Shown here piece by piece: positions 52,151 to 60,921 of a DNA stretch of 64,000 nt (positions are counted from its first letter, which is position 1; each line of letters begins with the position of its first letter). Source of the DNA: Gammaproteobacteria bacterium (GTDB lineage Bacteria > Pseudomonadota > Gammaproteobacteria > Ga0077536); NCBI GenBank assembly GCA_016191285.1, contig JACPPA010000053.1, positions 1 through 64,000 of the forward strand. Reading direction: 5' to 3'. The notes beneath the pieces are model-generated. The model was given only the letters and a program-made list of their open reading frames with translations. It was not told where the DNA came from and did no database searches. A program made the position numbers and the translations under genes.

Positions 52151-53462
52151 GACGCGGCCCACGTCCGCCGCCCGGGCGACGGTTGCCGCTATTCGCCTGC
52201 CGCGTATTCCCATTACCGCGGTTATGCGCCGGCTGACCACCGGGTCGTTGATGGTGACTGGCCGGCCGTGCCGTCGGCTGGCGTCGCTCGTGGGCCGGCG
52301 CCGCGTTGGCAGCGGCGATCGCGCGCTCGCTGAGATCGAAGCCGGGCACGGTGATGCGCGGAATCTTGCTGCCCAACAGGCGCTCAATGGCCGCGAGTTG
52401 GCCCAATTCATCCGCGCCAACTAACGCATGCGCCGTGCCTTCCACGCCGGCGCGTCCGGTACGCCCAATGCGGTGAACATAATCTTCGGGGATCTGGGGT
52501 AACTCGTAGTTGATCACATGTGGCAGCTCGTTGATGTCGATACCACGGGCCGCGATATCAGTCGCGACCAGCACTTGCAATTCGCCGGCCTTGAATGCCG
52601 CCAGCGCACGCGTCCGCGCGTTTTGGCTCTTGTTGCCGTGAATCGCCAGCGCCGGGATGGCGGATTTTTCGAGCTGCTCGGCCAATCGATTCGCGCCATG
52701 CTTGGTGCGCGTGAAAACCAGCACCTGAAACCAATTACCTTCCTTGATCAAGTGAACCAGGAGGTCGCGTTTCAAGCCTTTGTCGACTAGGCATACATGC
52801 TGTTTTATCAGCGTCGGGCTCGCCCCATTGCGCGCCACTTCAATGCGCGTTGGACGGTTGAGCAGGCCGTTTGCGAGATCGGTGATTTCGGGCGGGAAAG
52901 TGGCCGAGAACAGCAAATTTTGACGTTGCTTCGGCAGTAGCGAGATCACGCGCCGGAGGTCGCGGATAAAACCCATGTCGAGCATCCGATCCGCTTCATC
53001 GAGAACGAAGGTTTCGATTTTGTCCAAGGCGAGGGCGCGTTGGCCGGCTAAGTCGAGTAAGCGTCCTGGCGTTGCGATCAGAATGTCCACACCACGCCGA
53101 AGTTTTTCGATCTGCGGATTCTGACCGACGCCGCCGAAGATGACGAGTGACGTGAGCTTGGTGTAGCGCCCATAATGCCGGACTGATTCTTCAATCTGCG
53201 CGGCGAGCTCGCGCGTCGGTGTGAGGATCAAAGCGCGGATCGGGTTGCCTGCTGGCCGTGGCACCGACGCTAAGCGCGCGAGAATCGGCAGCATGAAGGC
53301 CGCGGTTTTGCCGGTGCCGGTTTGCGCCGCGCCGAGCAAATCGCCGCCGGTCAACACGGCGGGGATGGCTTGGGCTTGAATCGGGGTTGGCGTGTCGTAG
53401 CCACGTTCTTGCACGGCACGGCATAAGGCCTCGGGAAGGCCCAATAATGAAAATTGAGACAT
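52134..53462 (-). CDS. rhlE: DEAD-box RNA helicase (RhlE type)
   Basis: The 442-aa ATP-dependent RNA helicase has the Q motif, [11 protein letters not shown] (motif I), PTRELAAQ (Ia), [11 protein letters not shown] (II), FSATFP (III) and [10 protein letters not shown] (VI). The C-terminal 70 residues form a basic, glycine/arginine/proline-rich tail ([20 protein letters not shown] and following), typical of RhlE-like enzymes that remodel RNA. AGGAG precedes the ATG. It is convergent with exbD. Confidence 0.93.
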   Translation of the reverse strand: MSQFSLLGLPEALCRAVQERGYDTPTPIQAQAIPAVLTGGDLLGAAQTGTGKTAAFMLPILARLASVPRPAGNPIRALILTPTRELAAQIEESVRHYGRYTKLTSLVIFGGVGQNPQIEKLRRGVDILIATPGRLLDLAGQRALALDKIETFVLDEADRMLDMGFIRDLRRVISLLPKQRQNLLFSATFPPEITDLANGLLNRPTRIEVARNGASPTLIKQHVCLVDKGLKRDLLVHLIKEGNWFQVLVFTRTKHGANRLAEQLEKSAIPALAIHGNKSQNARTRALAAFKAGELQVLVATDIAARGIDINELPHVINYELPQIPEDYVHRIGRTGRAGVEGTAHALVGADELGQLAAIERLLGSKIPRITVPGFDLSERAIAAANAAPAHERRQPTARPASHHQRPGGQPAHNRGNGNTRQANSGNRRPGGGRGPRPSGPR

Positions 53463-53668
53463 AGTGCTCCTGCTAGGAGGAATCGGCCGGTCGCGAGGGG
53501 TGTAGAAGTGAATCTAGTCGCGTCAGTCAGAGGCAGATTGGAAAAATATTCGACCTTGGTCGGCGAAGAACGGAAGACTGATCAGTTGTACGCGTCGGGA
53601 ACTCTAGCAGAGTGCAGTGGATTTGTCGCCCGCACCAAACGCCAAACGTTGTTAATCATTGCGGGGCC

Positions 53669-54484
53669 TTAGCGTGCGCCGTGCAAATACTGATTCAAGT
53701 TCATCGCGAGTTCATTTGTCGCAGTATCGATTTCAGCTTGCAACGCGGGAAGCGCCAGCGTTGGGTCGCGTGACAACTGCACTGGCGGACCGAGATAGGC
53801 CAAGCGCCGCTCGCTTGGCGGAAGATCGCTGCCGCATAAGGTCGTGCGAACGCGCGTGACCACGGTTAAGCGGACCTGATAACCAGGCTCGAACTCCACT
53901 TCGAGGGCGACGAGATCGAGATCTGCCGCGGCGTGCGGTAAGGCGCCACCGACTGGGGTTGTGCAGGCCACGTTCGCGGCGAGTTCGGTCGGCGCCGCAC
54001 GTTGTCCGTGTTGCCCGGCATTCGTTACCGCCGCAGTGACTATGCGCGCGCTCAGTGCATTTAATGTGGGCTTATCGACGAGTATTTCGCGCGCCTGATC
54101 AGTGTCGGCAGCACCGCGAAGGGCTTGTTCGGCGCTGTAAATGACACTGTTCGTGATACCGGCAACCGCAAATAGCCCAGTCATGATCCCAATGCAAGGT
54201 CCGGCGGCCGGTCCCGCACCACCGCACAAATATAACGAGGATTGCAACGGGCCTTCGTATTCGGCCGCGGCGCGGCGGGTATTGCTGACCAGATAGTTGG
54301 GACCAAAGATCCCGGCGGTTTTGATTTTAAGTTGGGGTGACGGCACGGCGCGCAGCACGGCCAGCGCCTCGGGCCCTAGACTGACCTTCGGGCCGCGGCT
54401 ACGCGGAGCAGTGCTACACGCACTTAGCAGCAGTGCGGCGCCGGCGACGAGGCCGGCATACGCCGGGAGCAACTTAAGATTCAT
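53669..54484 (-). CDS. Lipoprotein of unknown function
   Basis: The 271-aa protein has a lipoprotein signal MNLKLLPAYAGLVAGAALLL followed by SACSTAP, giving the acylated Cys at 23. The mature part contains a glycine-rich, partly hydrophobic region (about 85-118, YLCGGAGPAAGPCIGIMTGL), then a mixed beta-rich C-terminal region. No known family was recognised. The 53463-53668 gap downstream holds nothing recognised. Confidence 0.65.
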   Translation of the reverse strand: MNLKLLPAYAGLVAGAALLLSACSTAPRSRGPKVSLGPEALAVLRAVPSPQLKIKTAGIFGPNYLVSNTRRAAAEYEGPLQSSLYLCGGAGPAAGPCIGIMTGLFAVAGITNSVIYSAEQALRGAADTDQAREILVDKPTLNALSARIVTAAVTNAGQHGQRAAPTELAANVACTTPVGGALPHAAADLDLVALEVEFEPGYQVRLTVVTRVRTTLCGSDLPPSERRLAYLGPPVQLSRDPTLALPALQAEIDTATNELAMNLNQYLHGAR

Positions 54485-54581
54485 CGGTGGAGCTTAGGCG
54501 GTTCCGGTCCATCGATACAATCCGGTGTACGCCTTTCGGCTTCATGCGATGATCAATCTTCACTGAACGAGTTGAAGCAAC

Positions 54582-55565
54582 ATGGCCAGCGATCCTTCTA
54601 ATCCGACGAATGATTCAACGTCGCCCTTTCACGCCGGCGAACGTGAATTGCAGACCCGTGCTGGCGTACGCGATCGCATCGAACAAATTGGCCGCAGGGT
54701 GCTGCGTGATCATCTGATCGATCAGCATCGGGAGTTTTTTGCGTTGTTGCCGACGCTGATCCTGAGTGGGCTGGATGCGGCCGAACAGCCGTGGGCTACG
54801 ATGCTCGCCGGCCCGCCGGGGTTCGTGAACTCGCCAGACGTCCGGAGTTTGCGTGTCGAAGCGGTGCGAGCGCCCCAGGATCCTGCGCTGGCCGAACTTG
54901 CGCTTGGCGCGCCCGTCGGTCTTCTTGGTCTGCAAGCGCACACGCGACGGCGCAATCGGCTGAATGGCGTTGTCACCGCGCTCGATGACGCCGGGTTTGC
55001 GATTGCGGTTCGACAGAGCTTTGGCAATTGTCCGAAATACATTCTAGGACGCGAGCCCGAACGTCGCATGGCGACCTCCGAGACACCCGCGGTGCATGGC
55101 GGGAAGATCCTGGACGCTGTTGCTCGACGCCTGATCGCCAACGCCGACACGTTCTTCGTCGCCAGTCGATCGCCAGCGCCTAAGGACTCGCGTCAAGCGC
55201 AGGGCTTGGATGTATCGCATCGTGGCGGCAAACCCGGTTTCGTGCGCATTGACGACGAGCGCGAAGCCAGCGTGGTGACGATTCCGGATTTCGTCGGCAA
55301 TGACTATTTCAACACGCTGGGCAATCTGTTGCTCGCACCCGCCTGCGGCCTGCTGTTTGTCGATTACGCCACTGGCGGCTTGCTGCATCTCGCGGGCGAC
55401 GGCGAATTGTTGTGGAGCGGCGCGGATCTAGAAGCCTATGCGGGCGCGCAACGCTTCTGGCGCTTTCACGTGCGCGCCAGCGTGTGGCGCCCAGGCGTGC
55501 TGCCGTATCGTTGGACGACGCCCGATCTAGCCCCGCAGTTAGTCGAAACCGGGAATTGGTTATGA
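54582..55565 (+). CDS. Pyridoxamine 5'-phosphate oxidase-like flavin protein
   Basis: The 327-aa protein has the split-barrel flavin-binding fold: HREFFALLPTLILSGLDAAE, PWATMLAGPPGFV, LGLQAHTRRRNRLNGVVTAL, VRQSFGNCPKYILGRE and HRGGKPGFVRIDDERE. This two-repeat PNPOx-like type binds FMN or FAD; substrate is unknown. Its stop overlaps the following DUF2130 start by 4 bp (ATGA). Confidence 0.85.
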   Translation: MASDPSNPTNDSTSPFHAGERELQTRAGVRDRIEQIGRRVLRDHLIDQHREFFALLPTLILSGLDAAEQPWATMLAGPPGFVNSPDVRSLRVEAVRAPQDPALAELALGAPVGLLGLQAHTRRRNRLNGVVTALDDAGFAIAVRQSFGNCPKYILGREPERRMATSETPAVHGGKILDAVARRLIANADTFFVASRSPAPKDSRQAQGLDVSHRGGKPGFVRIDDEREASVVTIPDFVGNDYFNTLGNLLLAPACGLLFVDYATGGLLHLAGDGELLWSGADLEAYAGAQRFWRFHVRASVWRPGVLPYRWTTPDLAPQLVETGNWL

Positions 55566-56842
55566 GCGATCCCACCATTACTTGTCCGCAATGCCACACC
55601 GAAATTCGCCTTAACGAATCATTGGCCGCGCCCTTAATCGCCGCGACGCGCGCGCAATTCGAGGAGCAGATTAAACAGAAAGACGCGGCCGTGGCCGTGC
55701 GTGAGCAGCAGCTGCGTGAACAAGAGCATACCCTGGTCGCGGCCAAGCGCGCGCTAGAGGTCGAGGTCGCCGATCGCGTCACCGCGCAATTGACGCAGGA
55801 ACGCACGCGCGTCACCGCGGAGGAAGTGAAAAAGGCACAACTTGCGAGCGCGGCGGAAATCGCGGCCAAGGCCCGCGAAGTGAGTGACTTGCAGGAAGTC
55901 CTAAAGTCGCGCGAAGCCAAGCTTGCCGAGGCGCAACAAGCACAGGCTGAACTCATCAAGAAGCAGCGTGAATTGGATGACGCCAAGCGCGAACTGGATT
56001 TGACGGTGCAAAAGCGTGTGCAAGTCGAACTCGAAACGGTACGCGTGCAAGCCAAGCGCGACGCGGAAGATGGCTTGAAGTTGAAAGTGTTGGAGAAAGA
56101 TCAAACGATCACGGCCATGCAGCAGACCATCGAGGAATTGCGCCGGCGCTCCGAGCAAGGTTCGCAACAGCTGCAAGGCGAGGTGCAGGAGCTCGAGTTG
56201 GAAAATCTGCTGAGATCAAAATTTCCATTTGATTTCATCGAGCCAGTCGCGAAAGGCGAATTTGGGGGCGATCTCTTGCATCGCGTGGTCGGCCCCGCCG
56301 GACAACCGTGCGGCGTCATCCTTTGGGAATCTAAACGAACTAAACATTGGAGCGATGGCTGGCTTGCCAAATTGCGTGACGACCAGCGCGCCGCGAAAGC
56401 CGATCTCGCCCTGTTGGTCACCCAAGTCCTGCCGAAGGGCGTGGAGACGTTTGAAGTGATCGACGGTGTGTGGGTCACGAGCGCGCGGGCCGCGCTGCCG
56501 TTGGCTTCGGCGTTGCGGCATACCCTGGTGCAGGTGGCGGGCGCGCGGCAACTGGCGGACGGGCAGCAAACGAAAACCGAGATGGTCTATGACTATCTTA
56601 CTGGGCCGCGTTTTCGGCAGCGTGTGGAAGCGATTGTCGAAGCTTTCTCGTCGATGCAGGAAGATCTCGACCGCGAGCGCAAGGCGATCATGAAGCAATG
56701 GGCGAAGCGCCAAGAACAGATTGAGCGGGTCATGGCCGCGACGGTGGGCATGTATGGAGATCTGCAGGGGATCGCGGGTAAATCTCTGCAAGAAATCGCG
56801 GGCCTGGAGTTGCGCGCGCTGGAGTTGCTTCTTCCACCATGA
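55562..56842 (+). CDS. DUF2130 domain protein
   Basis: The 426-aa protein starts MSDPTITCPQCHTEIRLNES, a zinc-ribbon-like CxxC segment, then a long charged coiled coil (about 30-205), and a C-terminal DUF2130 domain with FIEPVAKGEFGGDLLHRVVG, GVILWESKRTKHWSDGWLAKLRDDQR and VEAFSSMQEDLDRERKAIMKQW. The ESK-type core resembles a nuclease-like fold. The ATG overlaps the PNPOx-like stop, so both are co-translated. Function of the family is unknown. Confidence 0.87.
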   Translation: MSDPTITCPQCHTEIRLNESLAAPLIAATRAQFEEQIKQKDAAVAVREQQLREQEHTLVAAKRALEVEVADRVTAQLTQERTRVTAEEVKKAQLASAAEIAAKAREVSDLQEVLKSREAKLAEAQQAQAELIKKQRELDDAKRELDLTVQKRVQVELETVRVQAKRDAEDGLKLKVLEKDQTITAMQQTIEELRRRSEQGSQQLQGEVQELELENLLRSKFPFDFIEPVAKGEFGGDLLHRVVGPAGQPCGVILWESKRTKHWSDGWLAKLRDDQRAAKADLALLVTQVLPKGVETFEVIDGVWVTSARAALPLASALRHTLVQVAGARQLADGQQTKTEMVYDYLTGPRFRQRVEAIVEAFSSMQEDLDRERKAIMKQWAKRQEQIERVMAATVGMYGDLQGIAGKSLQEIAGLELRALELLLPP

Positions 56843-56925
56843 AGATTCGAAGCTCAAAGCGGCTCCCACATGAGGAGCGTTCGGCACTGGGTCGATGTTG
56901 TGGGAGCGGATTTATCCGCGAATAG
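56840..56925. repeat. REP arms with conserved link
   Basis: GATTCGAAGCTCAAAGCGGC TCCCACATG then GAGGAGCGTTCGGCACTGGG TC and TTGTGGGAGCGGATTTATCC. The inter-arm GAGGAG..CTGGGTC link matches the one in the 38858 tandem array. Confidence 0.75.
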
Positions 56926-57037
56926 GGTTTGGCGCCATACTTGACGCCGACCGTTCGCTTTCCGTAGTTTTCCATTTTCTTAAGTCAGCATTTTTCGTCA
57001 ACGCTGACTCGTTACCAACTGCCGAGGCTTAAAATTC

Positions 57038-57760
57038 ATGGGACGCATCTTCGAAACGCGCAAGCACGTCATGTTCGCCCGTTGGAATCGCATGGCAAAA
57101 CAATTTACCCGCATCGGTAAAGACATCACCATCGCGGTCCGCGGTGGTGGGCCGGATCCCGCGCATAATCCGGCATTGCGCCGCGTGATTCAGAACGCGC
57201 GCGCCGTCAACATGCCCAAGGACAAAGTCGACGCCGCGATCAAACGCTCGGTGAGCAAGGACGCGGCCAATTACGAAATCGTCATCTACGAAGGCTATGC
57301 GCCCCATGGCGTGGCACTCCTCATTGAAACGGCCACCGATAATCCCACGCGCACCGTGGCGAGCGTGCGGCATATCTTCAGCAAGTACGGCGGCAACATC
57401 GGGATCTCGGGCAGCGTGGCTTTCATGTTTAAACGCATGGGGGTATTTCGTTTGAACCCGACAGGTATCGATCAAGATGATCTCGAACTTTACTTAATCG
57501 ACCACGGCCTGGATGAAATGGGCGAGGGTCGTGGGGAGAAGGACGAGCCGCAATTGGTGGTGCACTGTAATTTTCCGGATTTCGGCCAGGTGCAGAAGGC
57601 GCTCGAAGAGCGCAACCTTGCCGTGCTCTCCGCTCAGCACGAATATATTTGTCTGACGCCGGTTGAATTGCCGGAAGACCAAGCCAAGGAAGTTCTGGAA
57701 TTGATCGACAAACTTGAGCAGGACGATGACGTGCAGACGGTTTATCACACGCTCGCATAG
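57038..57760 (+). CDS. YebC/PmpR-family protein, YeeN-like paralogue
   Basis: The 240-aa protein of the YebC/TACO1 family, implicated in translation of difficult nascent chains or transcriptional control, opens [20 protein letters not shown], the form of the YeeN-type paralogue and not the MAGHSKWANTKHRK of classical Yeb[34 protein letters not shown] and [14 protein letters not shown] are conserved. Length is normal. The upstream GCATTTTTCG region may hold its promoter. Confidence 0.9.
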   Translation: MGRIFETRKHVMFARWNRMAKQFTRIGKDITIAVRGGGPDPAHNPALRRVIQNARAVNMPKDKVDAAIKRSVSKDAANYEIVIYEGYAPHGVALLIETATDNPTRTVASVRHIFSKYGGNIGISGSVAFMFKRMGVFRLNPTGIDQDDLELYLIDHGLDEMGEGRGEKDEPQLVVHCNFPDFGQVQKALEERNLAVLSAQHEYICLTPVELPEDQAKEVLELIDKLEQDDDVQTVYHTLA

Positions 57761-57811
57761 GCGCCGGGCTTACTTAAGCTGATCAATACACCATCGACAA
57801 GGGGAGGCCTC

Positions 57812-58789
57812 GTGCACAAAGTAAAATTCGGAGTATTCATCCTGCCCGCCGACATGGCCGCCGCCAAAACCGCGGCGCGGCGCGCGGAAAGCGACGGATT
57901 CTTTTCGATCTCCGTCAACGATCATTTCTACTCGCCGCTCGGCACCGCGCAATCACCGCAATTGGAATGCTTCACCGCGTTGACGGCGATGGCTGGGGTC
58001 ACGAGCAAAATCCGGCTGGCGCCGGCGGTTGCCGCGGCCTCGTTCCGGACGCCGCCGATGCTAGGAAAGATCATTTCCTCGGTCGATTTAGCCAGCGAGG
58101 GACGGTTGATCGTCGGCCTGGGCGCCGGGTGGCAGCCGACCGAATATCACGCACACAACTATCCCTTTCCGCCGTTAGCCGTGCGCTTGGAGCAGTTGGA
58201 CGAAACGATTCAAGTACTGAAAGCGATGTGGACGCAGGCCGAGCCCACCTATCGTGGCAAGCACTTCTATGTCGAGAAGGCTTATAACAATCCGCGACCC
58301 TGGCAGCAGCCGCATCCGCCCCTCATGCTCGGCGGCTCGGGCACCGGTCTCCTTAAAATCGCCGCGCGCGAAGCGACTATCTTGAACATCATTCCGCCGA
58401 CCGGCAACGGCAAGGATTTTGTGAACGATCCGGTGGCTACCGTGAGGTTCGATATGGCAACCTTGAAGCAGCGGATTGCGGTGCTGCATAAACTCATGCG
58501 GGAAGCAGGTCGCGATCCGGCGGAAATGGAATTGGGCGGCTTGTTATTGCTCGGACTCTCGCGCAAGGCCAACGATCCGGCATTGCGTGACATGGCGAGT
58601 CGCCTCGGGTTTCCGAGTTATGAGTCGGCGCAGGCCGCGCCGGTCGCGATCTTGGGCACGCCGGACGAAGCGAAGCGCGAAATCCATAAGCGCGTCAAGG
58701 AAACCGGCGTGACCTATTTCATGTTCGTGGTGTCGTCCGAAGAAACTCAAGCGTTGTTTGTTAAGGAAGTCATGCCAGAATTTCTGTAA
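57812..58789 (+). CDS. LLM class F420/FMN-dependent oxidoreductase
   Basis: The 325-aa LLM protein has VKFGVFILPADMAAAKTAAR, FFSISVNDHFYSPLG, EGRLIVGLGAGWQPTEY and NPRPWQQPHPPLMLGGSGTG. The GTG start has GGGGAGG upstream at 57799-57805. It is of the same broad type as the protein at 37565 and precedes the metallophosphoesterase by 18 bp. It is the sixth LLM in the window. Confidence 0.86.
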   Translation: MHKVKFGVFILPADMAAAKTAARRAESDGFFSISVNDHFYSPLGTAQSPQLECFTALTAMAGVTSKIRLAPAVAAASFRTPPMLGKIISSVDLASEGRLIVGLGAGWQPTEYHAHNYPFPPLAVRLEQLDETIQVLKAMWTQAEPTYRGKHFYVEKAYNNPRPWQQPHPPLMLGGSGTGLLKIAAREATILNIIPPTGNGKDFVNDPVATVRFDMATLKQRIAVLHKLMREAGRDPAEMELGGLLLLGLSRKANDPALRDMASRLGFPSYESAQAAPVAILGTPDEAKREIHKRVKETGVTYFMFVVSSEETQALFVKEVMPEFL

Positions 58790-58807
58790 CGCGCGCCGCG
58801 GTCATCG

Positions 58808-59632
58808 GTGAAAATTCAACTCTTAAGCGATCTCCATTTGGAGGTCGATCCCTTCTTCATCCCGCAACCGGCGCCTGACGCCGATGTGCTGGTCTTGGCC
58901 GGCGACATCGGCGCCTTGCCGGATACGCCAATGGCGCGTCACGGCGCGCCGGATTGGGGACTCGCGCGCTTCTCGCCGCGACTTGGCGCGTGGCCCGTGC
59001 CCGTGCTCTACGTACCCGGCAACCACGAATTCGATGGGCAGGATCTTGACACCAGTCGTGCGGCGCTGCATGCGTTAGCGAATGATCTTGGCATCGTGTG
59101 GCTGGATCGCGAATTCGCGATCATCAAGGACGTACGCTTCGTCGGCACCACGCTATGGAGCGATTTCGATTGCTTTTCAGATCGCCCAAGTTATGTGCCG
59201 GGCGCCATGACCTACAACCTCCGCCAGCGGGAGAAGGCGTATCGCGCCGCGAATTACTATCTCGAAAAAGCGTTGACAATGCGCGAGGGAGAACTCTTCG
59301 ATGCCGATCGCCTGCGCGAGGAATCGTTGGTGTGCCAGACCTGGTTGCGCGCGGCACTGGCCATGCCGCATGACGGCAAAACCGTGGTGGTGACCCATTT
59401 TGCACCGAGTTTGAAAAGTCACGATCCGCGTTTTGGGTTGACCCCGGGTACCGCCGGCTTCTGCAATGCGCTCGACGATCTCATCGATTCGGCCGATGTG
59501 TGGCTGCATGGTCATCTGCATTGCCCCAGTGATTACCGCGTGGGCAAATGCCGCGTGGTGGCCAATCCGCTCGGTTACGCGGAACAGGGCGAGCAAGCGG
59601 CGTTTAATGCGCAATTGGTGGTTGAAGTTTAG
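58808..59632 (+). CDS. Calcineurin-like metallophosphoesterase
   Basis: The 274-aa protein has the dinuclear metal motifs LLSDLHLEVDPF, LVLAGDIGA, YVPGNHEF and, near the C-terminus, VVVTHFAPS and WLHGHLHCPSDY. It may hydrolyse a phosphoester or nucleotide; substrate is unknown. The GTG start at 58808 is 18 bp after the LLM stop. An ATG later in frame would remove the first metal motif. Confidence 0.88.
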   Translation: MKIQLLSDLHLEVDPFFIPQPAPDADVLVLAGDIGALPDTPMARHGAPDWGLARFSPRLGAWPVPVLYVPGNHEFDGQDLDTSRAALHALANDLGIVWLDREFAIIKDVRFVGTTLWSDFDCFSDRPSYVPGAMTYNLRQREKAYRAANYYLEKALTMREGELFDADRLREESLVCQTWLRAALAMPHDGKTVVVTHFAPSLKSHDPRFGLTPGTAGFCNALDDLIDSADVWLHGHLHCPSDYRVGKCRVVANPLGYAEQGEQAAFNAQLVVEV

Positions 59633-59692
59633 CGTCGGCGGATTACTCTGGACTTGCGCACGTCTCATGTGACTCTTCGACTTCGAGATGTC

Positions 59693-59728
59693 TCGTCCCC
59701 TCTCCCGCAAGGGGAGAGGGAGAAAGAT
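59693..59728. repeat. CCCCTCTCCCGCAAGGGGAGAGGG palindrome
   Basis: TCCCCTCTCCCGCAAGGGGA followed by GAGGGAGAAAG folds into a strong hairpin with a GCAA tetraloop, 61 bp after the metallophosphoesterase. It may act as a transcript-end structure; relatives are at 14047 and 33159. Confidence 0.6.
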
Positions 59729-59803
59729 TGTGTCACTTAGAATTGTTATCGGGTTTTAATCGCCGCGGATTCGTAAGATACTTAGTCTGCGTCGCAATCT
59801 TTA

Positions 59804-59818
59804 GAGAGGAGGTGATCC
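59804..59818 (+). promoter_or_regulatory. Extended Shine-Dalgarno complementary to the 16S 3' end
   Basis: GAGAGGAGGTGATCC contains AGGAGGTGATCC, exactly complementary to the terminal bases of 16S rRNA (GGATCACCTCCT). It sits 7 nt (from GGAGG) upstream of the ATG at 59820. It is the strongest ribosome site in the window, in front of a 26-codon ORF. Confidence 0.75.
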
Positions 59819-59819
59819 A

Positions 59820-59900
59820 ATGTCTAGTGAGATAAACATGGTATCTGTACAGCCTTTGGATCTTGGCTTGGAGACGACCACGGGGTTCGTCTTAAGCTAA
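59820..59900 (+). CDS. Short peptide ORF (26 aa) with very strong SD
   Basis: The frame encodes MSSEINMVSVQPLDLGLETT followed by TGFVLS. It is preceded by a perfect 16S-complementary Shine-Dalgarno and followed by a hairpin-forming region (GTCTT/AAGAC around 59889) and a Rho-independent terminator at 59950-59977. It has no Cys, is hydrophobic only at the end, and has no radical-SAM or lanthionine genes nearby. It could be a leader peptide, a small regulator or a RiPP-like precursor. No known family was recognised. Confidence 0.6.
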   Translation: MSSEINMVSVQPLDLGLETTTGFVLS

Positions 59901-59949
59901 TTTCAACGAAGACTTAAGGGTCCAGAGGTTGACGATAATCAATCTCACG

Positions 59950-59977
59950 AAAGGCCGCCGCAAGGCGGTCTTTCTTT
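59950..59977 (+). terminator. Rho-independent terminator
   Basis: AAAGGCCGCC, GCAA tetraloop, GGCGGTCTTTCTTT: a seven-pair GC-rich stem with one G-U pair and flanking A/U pairing, followed by a T-rich run. It ends the transcript of the short peptide ORF. Confidence 0.8.
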
Positions 59978-59987
59978 GAGGCTGCGG

Positions 59988-60093
59988 TATTCGCGGATAA
60001 AACCGCTCCACGGAAATCGCGCTGCATGTGAAATGCCTTCCAGCATGTTCGTGGGAGTGACCACTCTTGTGGGAGTCGCTTTAGCGGCGAATC
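59988..60093. repeat. Two REP-type half elements
   Basis: TATTCGCGGATAAAACCGCT plus CC at 59988-60009 and TTGTGGGAGTCGCTTTAGCG plus GCGAATCC at 60067-60093 are single degenerate arms flanking the gap before the SirB1-like gene's 3' end. Confidence 0.6.
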
Positions 60094-60094
60094 C

Positions 60095-60862
60095 TCAATG
60101 CAGCGTAGGGCGTTGCTCGGCGAGTTTGTTCAGCGCGGTTTGCAGCTCGGCGCGTGCCTTGGCATTCGGCGCCAGCGCAATCGCCGTTTCGAGTTCGCGT
60201 TGCGCCATGCCCGTTGCGCCCATCGCCACCCACAGTTCGACCCGCGCCAGATGCACGGCGTAGGCGCGCGGCGCGAGAATCAATTGATAATCGGTGAGTT
60301 CGATGGCGTGCGCGAAATCGCGCACGGCGATCGCGAGCCCGCATAGATTGTTCAACATCCGTAACGTGACATCGACGGGCGTCGCGGGCTTTAACGCTTC
60401 CGCCGCGGGCACGCCGCAGGCGTCGAGGCGCGCGCGACGCTCGGCGTCGTCGATCAATTTCAAGCTATAAGGGTCGATCAATTGCGAGTCGACTTCGACC
60501 AGGAAATGCCCAGGGAAATTAATCCCAACCGCGGGCAGGTTTAGACATTCCCCAACGCCGAGTACCACCATCGCCATACTAATCGGAATACCGCGGCGCG
60601 CGCGGAGCACGATTTCAAGCGCGCTATTGCTACGCGCGTAATAGTCCGTGGCGCCGGCAAAGCCCGCGGTTCGCAAGGCGGCGACCACGGCGGCAGGCGC
60701 CGCGGCCGCACCAATCGTATCGGCTAGCCGCCGTAGTTCCGCCCTACACCACGCCGCGTCGGTTGCTGGATGGACCACCCGCGAGATCAGCAACGCGCCG
60801 TCGATCGCGTTCACGGGATCGGCTGCGAAGCGCTCAAAGTCGAGAGTGAGGTTGCTGGTCAT
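60095..60862 (-). CDS. SirB1-like transglutaminase-core/TPR protein
   Basis: The 255-aa protein matches the SirB1 (Transglut_core2) family: DFERFAADPVNAIDGALLIS at the start, then RARRGIPISMAMVVLGVGEC and VGINFPGHFLVEVD with a conserved core, and a C-terminal TPR-like helical part (LELTDYQLILAPRAYAVHLA). The family Cys of canonical transglutaminases appears to be absent (no obvious C-H-D triad), so activity is doubtful. In E. coli SirB1 is of uncertain role. The ATG is at 60860-60862. Confidence 0.8.
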   Translation of the reverse strand: MTSNLTLDFERFAADPVNAIDGALLISRVVHPATDAAWCRAELRRLADTIGAAAAPAAVVAALRTAGFAGATDYYARSNSALEIVLRARRGIPISMAMVVLGVGECLNLPAVGINFPGHFLVEVDSQLIDPYSLKLIDDAERRARLDACGVPAAEALKPATPVDVTLRMLNNLCGLAIAVRDFAHAIELTDYQLILAPRAYAVHLARVELWVAMGATGMAQRELETAIALAPNAKARAELQTALNKLAEQRPTLH

Positions 60863-60921
60863 GTTGCGATCTGCATTTTCTCCTATGATAAGGCCAACCC
60901 TAACGCGCGTGGAGGAATGCC

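Noticed and set aside
59820-59900. pqqA-type precursor peptide
   Set aside because: It lacks the conserved Glu-x3-Tyr pair of PqqA, and no pqqB-E genes are nearby.
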